Shown here piece by piece: positions 6,831 through 12,665 of a stretch of DNA of 12,665 nucleotides (position 1 is the stretch's first letter; each line of letters begins with the position of its first letter). Position numbers and translations under genes: made by a program. The notes under the pieces are model-generated. The model was not told where the DNA came from and made no database searches. It saw only the letters and a list, made by a program, of their open reading frames with translations. The stretch comes from an uncultured Bacilli bacterium (GTDB lineage: Bacteria; Bacillota_I; Bacilli_A; RFN20; CAG-288). The DNA lies in NCBI GenBank assembly GCA_934725685.1, contig CAKVBX010000045.1:1-12665 (forward strand), written 5' to 3'.

Positions 6831-7136
6831 ATGGCTGATAAGAAAATCATCACAAAAGAAGATATTGCCGATCAGTTGGCAAGAGAAGGTCGTATGCTGA
6901 AGGGTGAAGCTGTGAAAGCGGTAGAAATGGTCTTTGCTGCCATCGCTTCCGGCCTCAACGATCCGGAATATGGAAGTGTCAAGATCGCTGGTTTCGGCCA
7001 GTTTGTTCTTGTCGATCGTCCTGCCAGAATGGGTGTCGATCCCTCCGATATGTCCAAGAAGATCGAAATCCCTGCTTCCAAGGCTGTCAAGTTCAAACCT
7101 TCCAAGACCCTCAAGGATCTTGTCAACAACAAGTAA
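6831..7136 (+). CDS. hup: HU/IHF-family DNA-binding protein
   Basis: This 101-residue basic protein shows the HU/IHF layout: an N-terminal helical dimerisation region (about 1-45), the signature VKIAGFGQFVLVDRPAR (50-66), a beta arm, and the C-terminal IEIPASKAVKFKPSKTLKDL (78-97). HU dimers bend and compact DNA in the nucleoid. The arm-tip motif, usually R-N-P, is V69-D70-P71 here. The proline that intercalates is kept, but the Arg-Asn pair is lost and the loop is one residue longer than in E. coli HU. It has its own promoter (6777-6805) and a strong terminator (7154-7180), so it is probably a single-gene unit. The ATG follows an AAAGGTAGG-type ribosome site. Confidence 0.93.
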   Translation: MADKKIITKEDIADQLAREGRMLKGEAVKAVEMVFAAIASGLNDPEYGSVKIAGFGQFVLVDRPARMGVDPSDMSKKIEIPASKAVKFKPSKTLKDLVNNK

Positions 7137-7153
7137 TCTCTGACCAAAAACAT

Positions 7154-7180
7154 AAAATGCCGTCTTTGGACGGCATTTTT
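7154..7180 (+). terminator. Rho-independent terminator of hup
   Basis: A perfect 11-bp stem (7154-7164 with 7169-7179) has a TTTG loop. Its right arm ends in the T-run TTTTT (7176-7180). It starts 18 bases after the hup stop. It ends only six bases before the GTG of the next gene, which has implications for that gene's expression. Confidence 0.9.
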
Positions 7181-7186
7181 CTCATT

Positions 7187-7843
7187 GTGAAAATCGTATA
7201 TCCAGCGCCGATTGCGTCCCTTTTTTCTGAACTCAGGGCAAAGACCGGCCATGACCTTTATCTTGTCGGCGGTTCCATTCGTGACCTCCTCTTTCAAAAG
7301 GAAGTCACGGACCTCGATTTTGCGACCGCTGCGGATCCCTTATGGATCCACGCATTGTTTCCGGAGGCTCTTTATTTCCCAAAATACGGTACCACCTCCT
7401 TCAAAGTCCCTCCCTACTCTCTCACCCTCGCCTCCATGCGGAAAGAGGAGACCTATCTCGACCATCGTCATCCGACTAAGGTCACTTTTCTTGATGACTA
7501 TCGGATTGACTCGAAGCGGCGTGACTTCACAATCAATGCTCTTTACGGCGCCGAAGATGGGACGGTCCTCGATCCGACCGGACAGGGACTACCCGATTTC
7601 TCGAGACGGATTCTCCGCATGGTCGGAGATCCTAGGACGAGGCTTCGGGAGGACCCTTTGCGCATCCTGAGGGCCTATCGCTTTCAGGAAGAACTTTCTT
7701 TGACCTTTGACACGGAACTGGAAAAGGCACTTTCCCAAGAGATGGAACTTGTCTCTTATCTCAATCCTGGGAAAGTCCGGGAAGAGATTGCGAAGTTTCC
7801 CAAAGAGACCCGTGAGCGCTATCGTGAGCTCTTTGTCCGGTAA
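7187..7843 (+). CDS. cca: Short CCA tRNA nucleotidyltransferase homologue (class II), head and neck only
   Basis: From GTG 7187 the protein is 218 residues. It has the class II nucleotidyltransferase head: LVGGSIRD (26-33), metal-binding D42-L-D44, RRDFTIN (111-117), and the nucleobase-selecting motif EDPLR (155-159) followed by ILRAYRF. Family members add or repair the 3' CCA of tRNA and are normally about 400 residues. Here the body and tail domains that hold the tRNA elbow are missing; the protein ends shortly after the neck. I chose GTG 7187 because an upstream in-frame ATG at 7157 lies inside the hup terminator hairpin. Neither start has a ribosome site. In Bacillus subtilis cca and dnaD-nth lie in the same region, so this may be the lineage's regular cca, a short relative, or a 3'-deleted relic. 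All head motifs are intact. Confidence 0.75.
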   Translation: MKIVYPAPIASLFSELRAKTGHDLYLVGGSIRDLLFQKEVTDLDFATAADPLWIHALFPEALYFPKYGTTSFKVPPYSLTLASMRKEETYLDHRHPTKVTFLDDYRIDSKRRDFTINALYGAEDGTVLDPTGQGLPDFSRRILRMVGDPRTRLREDPLRILRAYRFQEELSLTFDTELEKALSQEMELVSYLNPGKVREEIAKFPKETRERYRELFVR

Positions 7844-7856
7844 GGGTGGGGCCAAG

Positions 7857-7865
7857 TGCTATAAT
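7857..7865 (+). promoter_or_regulatory. Extended -10 promoter of dnaD-nth
   Basis: TGCTATAAT is a perfect extended -10 (TGN-TATAAT), 26 bases before the dnaD ATG. No good -35 is seen at the usual distance. The leader would be about 20 bases and include GGAGGT (7881-7886). Confidence 0.65.
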
Positions 7866-7891
7866 CAGTAGGACAGAAACGGAGGTACAAC

Positions 7892-8521
7892 ATGAACCTG
7901 ACCTTGAAAGACATCGACTGGAAGAGTCTTGTCGTCAAAAAATACCAGAGTTACGGACTCGATGAAATGGACTGCATGGTCCTTTTTGTCAGTGACGCCG
8001 TCCTCGACATGGAACCGAACCTCCTTCTTACCTGCGATATTCTCTCCACTTATATGAAAGCCAACAAAGAGGACATCGACCGCTCCTTATCGAAACTGAT
8101 GGCGAAGAACATCCTCATCATCAAGAATTCCGGTAGTACCTATTCCTCCTCTCTAGAGGAGTTCAAGCTCCGCCTTTTCAAGGATGAGGTCAAAGACCTC
8201 GTCCTCAAAGGCGGAAGCGGCACTACTTCCATTAGCGAGAATCTCTATTCTTTCCTCGAGAGCATCAACGGCCCCCTTTCCCCAATCGACCGGGACCGTG
8301 TCGCACAGTGGCTCAAGGACGGCATTGAGGAGAATCAGATTAAGGAAGCCTGCAAGAAGGCGATGACCAAGAACGGTCACATCTCCTTCAAGACCGCAGA
8401 CACCTATCTTCTGCAGATGCAGCGGAGTGAATCGAGAAAGACCATCGGTGCCTCCACCGTCAACGAAGAGGAGAACCGGGCTGCCGAGCTTCAGAAACTG
8501 ATTGATTCCACCAAGTGGTGA
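7892..8521 (+). CDS. dnaD: DnaD-domain replication initiation protein
   Basis: This 209-residue protein begins with a winged-helix-like region (about 1-95; LDEMDCMVLFVSDAVLD onward). The C-terminal DnaD/DnaB_2 helical domain (about 115-175) contains LYSFLESINGPLSPIDRDRV, then AQWLKDG and a GHISFKTADTYL segment like the YxxxIxxW-type region of the family. In B. subtilis DnaD acts with DnaB and DnaI to load the helicase at oriC and at restarting forks, and it binds and remodels DNA. Length is close to B. subtilis DnaD (232). The ATG has GGAGGT five bases upstream. The end overlaps or abuts nth, the conserved dnaD-nth pairing of Bacillota, which supports the call. Confidence 0.85.
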   Translation: MNLTLKDIDWKSLVVKKYQSYGLDEMDCMVLFVSDAVLDMEPNLLLTCDILSTYMKANKEDIDRSLSKLMAKNILIIKNSGSTYSSSLEEFKLRLFKDEVKDLVLKGGSGTTSISENLYSFLESINGPLSPIDRDRVAQWLKDGIEENQIKEACKKAMTKNGHISFKTADTYLLQMQRSESRKTIGASTVNEEENRAAELQKLIDSTKW

Positions 8522-8523
8522 GT

Positions 8524-9171
8524 ATGAGAAGAAAAGATCGCGCCTTAAAAGTTTATCAGGGGCTTCAGGAACGCTATCCCCATACGGAGACGTTCCTTCA
8601 TTTTCATAAGGATTGGGAATTGCTTTTTGCCATCATCCTTTCCGCTCAGGCAAGCGATGCCTCCGTCAACCAGGCGACGGAGAAACTCTTCGTTGCGTTT
8701 CCCACTCTTTCCGATTATACCGAAGAGAACCGAGCAGGCATCCTTTTCTGCATCTCCCACGTCGGCCTAGGGAAAACCAAGTGCACCTACTTGATTAAGA
8801 CGGCCGGAATTCTCTTAAAGGATTATGATGGTCAAGTGCCCAAGGACCGCAAGGCCTTGCAGAAACTTCCGGGGGTAGGATACAAGACCTCCGGCGTTTT
8901 TCTTGGGGAGTTCTACAACGAACCCTATATCCCTGTCGATACCCATGTTTACCGGGTGAGCCACAGGCTTGGCCTTGTGAACGATTCCCTCAGTCCGGAG
9001 GAGACGGAGGTCGCTTTAGAAAGATTGTATGCTTCCTATCGTACGATTCATCTTCACCGCCAGTTTATCCTGTTAGGAAGGGACATCTGCTATAGCCAAC
9101 GCCCACGCTGTGAATCTTGCCCGTTCTCTTCCTTCTGTCCTTATCACAATAGAAAAAAGCAGCCTGAGTGA
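8524..9171 (+). CDS. nth: Endonuclease III (DNA glycosylase/AP lyase)
   Basis: From ATG 8524 the protein has 215 residues, matching E. coli Nth (211). It has the helix-hairpin-helix KLPGVGYKTSGV with catalytic Lys121, the catalytic Asp139 in PVDTHVYRV, and the four-cysteine [4Fe-4S] loop C189-x6-C196-x2-C199-x5-C205. The enzyme removes oxidised pyrimidines and cuts the abasic site in base excision repair. In-frame GTG codons at 8515 and 8518 overlap the dnaD stop (8519-8521) and could be starts. None has a well-spaced ribosome site. I prefer the ATG by length, and translation is likely coupled to dnaD. The last codons lie inside the terminator shared with clpB. Confidence 0.92.
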   Translation: MRRKDRALKVYQGLQERYPHTETFLHFHKDWELLFAIILSAQASDASVNQATEKLFVAFPTLSDYTEENRAGILFCISHVGLGKTKCTYLIKTAGILLKDYDGQVPKDRKALQKLPGVGYKTSGVFLGEFYNEPYIPVDTHVYRVSHRLGLVNDSLSPEETEVALERLYASYRTIHLHRQFILLGRDICYSQRPRCESCPFSSFCPYHNRKKQPE

Positions 9172-9189
9172 AATTCAGACTGCTTTTTT
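9153..9189. terminator. Bidirectional terminator between nth and clpB
   Basis: A long hairpin has left arm AAAAAAGCAGCCTGA (9153-9167) and right arm TCAGACTGCTTTTTT (9175-9189). They pair over 15 positions with one mismatch. T-runs occur on both strands, so it can end the convergent nth and clpB transcripts. Its left arm contains the final nth codons. Confidence 0.9.
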
Positions 9190-9195
9190 ACCGGT

Positions 9196-11754
9196 TTACT
9201 TTCCTTCGAAGCAGAGATGATCATCTTTGCAGGTGAGATGAACATCTTTCGTCACTTTTCCAGAGATGATTTCTCCGGCAAGCGGGGTTTCCACCTCGCT
9301 TTGGATGTATCGGCGAATCGGTCTTGCACCATAGGCCGGATCATAGGAATGGCTGTGGATGTATTTGACGGCGCTGTCGTCATAGGTGAAATCGATTCCC
9401 TTGTCGGCAAGTCTCTTATGCAAGAGGGTAAGGAACTTCATGACAATCTTGTCAATCACCGTCTCATCGAGGGAGTTGAAGAGGACAATCTCATCGATTC
9501 GGTTCAGGAATTCGGGACGGAAACTGTGGCGGAGCAGATCCATCACTTTTTCTCTTCCCGCTTTTCTGTCTCCGCTCAATAGATATTCACTCCCAAGGTT
9601 GCTCGTCATGATGATGATGGTGTTGGTGAAGTCGACGGTTCTACCCTGACCATCGGTTAGTCTACCGTCGTCGAGGACCTGGAGCAGAATGTTGAAAATG
9701 TCGGGATGCGCCTTTTCGATTTCATCGAAGAGGACGATGGAATATGGTTTGCGGCGCACCGCTTCCGTGAGCTGACCGCCTTCCTCATAGCCCACATAAC
9801 CCGGTGCCGCACCGACGAGACGGGAGACGGATTCCTTTTCCATGTATTCGGACATGTCGATGCGGACAATCTGGCGCTCGGAATCGAAGAGCTGTTCCGC
9901 GAGGGCCTTGGCGACTTCGGTCTTGCCGACACCGGTCGGACCTAAGAAGAGGAAGCTGCCGATTGGGCGGTTGCTGTCGCTTAAGCCGGCACGGGAACGG
10001 AGGATGGAATCGGAAATCTGTGTCAGTGCCTCATCCTGACCGATGACCCGTTTTGCGAGTTCATCCTTGAGGGTGAGGATTTTCTGTGATTCGCTCTTGG
10101 TGAGCTTGCTGACCGGGATGCCGGTCTGCTGGGAGATGACCTGGGCGACGGTCTCATCCGTGACGGAATCGCTTAGAAGCGTGCTGGTCTTTGTTCCTTC
10201 CTTCGCTTTCTCAAGCCGAGCGCGAAGCTCTGGAATGTCTTTGTTCTGCAAACGTGCCGCCGTATTGTAATCGGCGTCCTGCATCGCTTTCTCGAGGTTG
10301 AGAGAGGCGACATCGAGCTGTTTCTTGATTTCCTTCTGCTTTTCGGCCTCCCCCTTCTCGGCTTTCCACTGAGCGAAGAGATGATCTTTCTTTGAACTCA
10401 GTTCGCTGATGTCCTTTTCCATCTCTTCGAGACGTTTCCTGGCGTTTTCGCTGGTATCGTTCTTGAGAGAGACTTTTTCGATCTGAAGCTGCAGCAACTT
10501 CCGGTTGACTTCGTCGAGCTCTTCCGGCATCGTATCAATTTGCATTCTGACCTTCGCACAGGCTTCGTCGATGAGGTCGATGGCCTTATCCGGCAGGAAA
10601 CGGTCCGTGATGTACCGCTTGGAGAGGGTGACGGCGGCGATGATGGCATCATCGCTGATTTCGACGCCGTGATGCTGTTCATAGCGTCCCTTGATACCTC
10701 TTAGGATGGCGATGGAATCCTCGACGGTCGGTTCATCGATGAGGACTTTCTGCATACGTCTTGCAAAGGCGGGATCCTTTTCGATGTATTTCCGATACTC
10801 GTTGAGGGTCGTCGCACCGATACAGTGAAGTTCGCCGCGGGCAAGCAGCGGCTTCAGGATGTTGGCGGCATCCAGAGAGGAGTCGCCGCCGGCTCCAGCA
10901 CCGATGAGGGTGTGAATCTCGTCGATGAAAAGAATGATTCTGCCGTCGGACTCTGCGACTTCCTTCATGACGGCTTTGAGACGTTCCTCGAATTCGCCGC
11001 GGTATTTCGCACCGGCGATGAGAGAACCGACATCAAGTTCGAAGATGGTCTTGTTCTTCAGTGTTTCCGGAACGTCGCCTTTGAAGATACGCCAGGCGAG
11101 TCCTTCAACGACGGCAGTCTTGCCGACGCCCGGATCGCCGATGAGGACCGGGTTGTTCTTGCTCTTACGGGAAAGGATTTCCATCACACGGCGGATTTCC
11201 TCGTCTCTCCCGATGATGGGATCAATCTTGCCGTCGGCGACGGAGGCGACGAGATCCCGTCCATACTTCTTCAGTGCCTCATACTGACTCTCGGGGTTAT
11301 CGCTGGTGACATGGTTGCTGCCACGGATCTGGGAAATGACCTTCTCAAAATCCTTTTTCGTATAATGTTCTAGTGTTTTGAGCTTGTCGACGAGGGTGTG
11401 TTTGCAGTCGAACTGCGCTAAGAGCAGATGCTCGACGGACATGTACTCATCCTGCATTTCGCTTTCGTATTTGCTTGCATTGTAAAGGATGTTCTTTACA
11501 TCGGCACTCGTATCCGGGTCGGCGGTGGAAGAGGTCGTCACGGACGAATTCAGATAGGAGTCGATCATCTGTGATACGGTCTTGACATCGATATCGAGTT
11601 TTTTCAGGATGCTTACATACATGGAACCTTCCTGATCGAATAGAGTTCTGAGTAAGACGGGGACATCGAACGAAGCGAGATGTCTGTCTTTTGTCATATT
11701 CATGCCGGTGTTGATGGCATCGATTACCTTGGTTGTATATTTCTGTTCACTCAT
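9196..11754 (-). CDS. clpB: ClpB disaggregase (AAA+ Hsp100 chaperone)
   Basis: This 852-residue protein has the complete ClpB plan: an N-terminal Clp_N domain (about 1-150), AAA-1 with Walker A GDPGVGKT (206-213) and Walker B D278-E279, a coiled-coil M domain (about 405-520), and AAA-2 with Walker A GPTGVGKT (605-612) and Walker B Glu678. These positions coincide with E. coli ClpB numbering, so nothing is missing. It works as a hexamer with DnaK to pull proteins from aggregates. The M domain and no evident ClpP-binding loop separate it from ClpA/ClpC. The start at 11754 (MSEQKYTTKV) has AAGGAGG nine bases upstream. A longer in-frame start at 11817 lies upstream of the promoter -10 and inside the operator, so it cannot be used. 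Heat control is indicated by the CIRCE element. Confidence 0.96.
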   Translation of the reverse strand: MSEQKYTTKVIDAINTGMNMTKDRHLASFDVPVLLRTLFDQEGSMYVSILKKLDIDVKTVSQMIDSYLNSSVTTSSTADPDTSADVKNILYNASKYESEMQDEYMSVEHLLLAQFDCKHTLVDKLKTLEHYTKKDFEKVISQIRGSNHVTSDNPESQYEALKKYGRDLVASVADGKIDPIIGRDEEIRRVMEILSRKSKNNPVLIGDPGVGKTAVVEGLAWRIFKGDVPETLKNKTIFELDVGSLIAGAKYRGEFEERLKAVMKEVAESDGRIILFIDEIHTLIGAGAGGDSSLDAANILKPLLARGELHCIGATTLNEYRKYIEKDPAFARRMQKVLIDEPTVEDSIAILRGIKGRYEQHHGVEISDDAIIAAVTLSKRYITDRFLPDKAIDLIDEACAKVRMQIDTMPEELDEVNRKLLQLQIEKVSLKNDTSENARKRLEEMEKDISELSSKKDHLFAQWKAEKGEAEKQKEIKKQLDVASLNLEKAMQDADYNTAARLQNKDIPELRARLEKAKEGTKTSTLLSDSVTDETVAQVISQQTGIPVSKLTKSESQKILTLKDELAKRVIGQDEALTQISDSILRSRAGLSDSNRPIGSFLFLGPTGVGKTEVAKALAEQLFDSERQIVRIDMSEYMEKESVSRLVGAAPGYVGYEEGGQLTEAVRRKPYSIVLFDEIEKAHPDIFNILLQVLDDGRLTDGQGRTVDFTNTIIIMTSNLGSEYLLSGDRKAGREKVMDLLRHSFRPEFLNRIDEIVLFNSLDETVIDKIVMKFLTLLHKRLADKGIDFTYDDSAVKYIHSHSYDPAYGARPIRRYIQSEVETPLAGEIISGKVTKDVHLTCKDDHLCFEGK

Positions 11755-11785
11755 ATTTTCTTGCCTCCTTATTGGTTGCATTTTA

Positions 11786-11813
11786 ATTATAGGACGAAAA
11801 TTAGCAGTTTCAA
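11786..11813 (-). promoter_or_regulatory. Sigma-A promoter of clpB
   Basis: On the minus strand TTGAAA (11813-11808) and TATAAT (11791-11786) are 16 bp apart. The transcript would begin near 11779, about 25 bases before the ATG, with AAGGAGG (11770-11764) in the leader. The -35 lies within the CIRCE element. Confidence 0.85.
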
Positions 11814-11827
11814 GCAAAGAGTGCTAA
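11801..11827. promoter_or_regulatory. CIRCE element (HrcA operator)
   Basis: TTAGCAGTT (11801-11809), a 9-bp spacer, then GAGTGCTAA (11819-11827) matches the CIRCE consensus TTAGCACTC-N9-GAGTGCTAA. The match is 16 of 18 positions with exact spacing; only the left half has two changes. It overlaps the clpB -35, where HrcA binding would block RNA polymerase. It lies 35 bases before the -10 of the divergent hydrolase gene, so an effect on that gene is possible but less certain. Confidence 0.88.
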
Positions 11828-11858
11828 AAATTAGAAAAATGCAACGGACATCTTCCTA

Positions 11859-11867
11859 TGCTATAAT
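11859..11867 (+). promoter_or_regulatory. Extended -10 promoter of the alpha/beta hydrolase gene
   Basis: TGCTATAAT, a perfect extended -10, ends only seven bases before the ATG at 11875. Transcription would begin at or next to the start codon, implying a leaderless message. No good -35 is seen. Confidence 0.6.
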
Positions 11868-11874
11868 GCTACAA

Positions 11875-12665
11875 ATGGTCCAAATCATCCTGATTATCGC
11901 TATCGTTCTCCTCTGTCTCTTCTTCCTTTATTTTATGTCGGTTCTTCTCGCAGTATTTCTCGTGCACCGGAAACTTTTCTTAGTCCGGGGGAGTGATCCT
12001 TCGAATCCCTGTTATCTCCGTTTTGAAGATTATCCGGAACTCGAACGGACTCCCTATCGTGTCGGTTTTTACGGAAAGGTAATCCAAGGTTACTTTTATA
12101 AAAGGAGAGCAGGTTCTTCGGATAGAGGACTCATTATTCTCTCCCATGGATTTTTCGGAACCCATATTCAGTATCTTGCCGATATCTATTATCTCACGGG
12201 GAAAGGCTATGAGGTGCTCGCCTATGATCAGTATGGGGTCGGAGAAAGCGAAGGACAGAATCAGGTCTCTCTTTCCAACGGCATCTATGTTCTCGAGAAT
12301 GTCTTACGGGATGTGAAGAAGCGGAATCTGGCCAATGGTAGGGAAATCATCCTCTACGGCCATAGCTGGGGCGCTTATTGCTCCTTGGGAGCACTTGCTT
12401 CTTCGAATCTTGTTTCGAAAGTGATTCTCCGTTCCGGTTTCCTTTCTCCTTCGAAGGAGATTCTTTACCTCCTGAAAGGGCAGAGTAAAAAGCTCTATTA
12501 TTTCATCCGTCCTCTTTACCGCCTCGTCTCCCATCTGATTTTCGGAAGAAAGAATGATGTTTCCTTAGAACATCCGCTCCCGAAGAAAGTCAGAGCTTCT
12601 CTTCTTGTCCTTCATGCCATGGATGATGATATGGTTCCTCCCCTACTCAGTATCGCTTTATATTT
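11875..12665 (+). CDS. Membrane-anchored alpha/beta hydrolase (cut by window end)
   Basis: The frame is open from ATG 11875 to the last base (263 codons visible). Residues about 4-27 form one hydrophobic helix, an uncleaved signal anchor in appearance. The hydrolase fold follows: oxyanion strand LSHGFFG (H91, G92), AYDQYGVGESEG, nucleophile elbow GHSWG (162-166, Ser164), and HAMDDDMVP near the edge, where D251 is the expected acid. The catalytic His lies beyond the window. Close relatives of this layout are annotated as serine aminopeptidase S33-like or lysophospholipase-like hydrolases; the substrate is unknown. There is no ribosome site, and the -10 box is so close that the message is probably leaderless. 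It diverges from clpB across a 120-base region holding both promoters and CIRCE. Confidence 0.85.
   Translation, partial: MVQIILIIAIVLLCLFFLYFMSVLLAVFLVHRKLFLVRGSDPSNPCYLRFEDYPELERTPYRVGFYGKVIQGYFYKRRAGSSDRGLIILSHGFFGTHIQYLADIYYLTGKGYEVLAYDQYGVGESEGQNQVSLSNGIYVLENVLRDVKKRNLANGREIILYGHSWGAYCSLGALASSNLVSKVILRSGFLSPSKEILYLLKGQSKKLYYFIRPLYRLVSHLIFGRKNDVSLEHPLPKKVRASLLVLHAMDDDMVPPLLSIALY

Noticed and set aside
7157..7186. ATG start for the cca-like gene inside the terminator hairpin
   Set aside because: The ATG is part of the hup terminator stem and adds ten residues with no family match; GTG 7187 is the better start.
10825..11373. 182-codon open frame on the plus strand
   Set aside because: It is antisense to the conserved AAA-1 domain of clpB and has no family features.
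11755..11817. Longer clpB start adding 21 residues (from 11817)
   Set aside because: That codon lies inside the CIRCE element and upstream of the predicted transcription start. The start at 11754 has AAGGAGG at good spacing and matches ClpB numbering.
11755..11830. CtsR-type heptad repeats upstream of clpB
   Set aside because: No tandem GGTCAAA-like heptads are visible; the CIRCE match accounts for the regulatory signal.
1..12665. CRISPR array, tRNA/rRNA genes, insertion sequence or phage attachment site
   Set aside because: No regularly spaced repeats, RNA-gene sequence, transposase frame or long terminal repeats were seen by eye; short or diverged ones could be missed.

Overview
The window reads as chromosomal DNA of a low-to-moderate G+C Bacillota. 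I favour a gut-dwelling anaerobe of the Erysipelotrichia/Erysipelotrichaceae type. The reasons are a dnaD-nth pair with a cca-type gene just upstream (in Bacillus subtilis cca and dnaD-nth lie in one neighbourhood), strong AGGAGG-type ribosome sites, clpB under a CIRCE/HrcA-type operator, and a bile salt hydrolase. The family-level placement is inference; phylum and gut habitat are better supported.

Layout. (1) 1-51 is the end of a gene whose product finishes in an AT-hook-like basic tail. (2) 147-2018 encodes a 623-residue fusion of a PD-(D/E)XK-type nuclease domain and a DUF2075 (Schlafen-group-3-like) helicase. It is the most defence-like gene here. (3) 2146-3252 is a decayed locus: an ArsR-type regulator that has lost its C-terminal domain runs, in the same frame past a TAG, into the C-terminal part of a GH39 beta-xylosidase without its catalytic half. 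This looks like a deletion scar. (4) 3335-4333 is a cysteine-rich FliB-like protein. (5) 4426-6617 is a tight three-gene operon: YhhN/TMEM86-like membrane protein (putative lysoplasmalogenase), MazG-like nucleotide pyrophosphohydrolase, and bile salt hydrolase. (6) 6831-7136 is an HU-family protein with a good promoter and a strong terminator. (7) 7187-7843 is an unusually short CCA-adding-enzyme homologue, followed by dnaD and nth (7892-9171). (8) 9153-9189 is a bidirectional terminator between nth and the convergent clpB (9196-11754, minus strand). The clpB control region holds a sigma-A promoter overlapped by a CIRCE element. (9) From 11875 to the window edge runs a divergent, membrane-anchored alpha/beta hydrolase, cut by the window end and possibly translated from a leaderless message.

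Most of the window is housekeeping: chromatin (HU), replication initiation (DnaD), base excision repair (Nth), nucleotide-pool cleaning (MazG-like) and disaggregation (ClpB). The accessory parts are the nuclease-helicase, the broken sugar-utilisation locus, and the bile/lipid genes. No tRNA, rRNA, CRISPR array, transposase or complete mobile element was seen.
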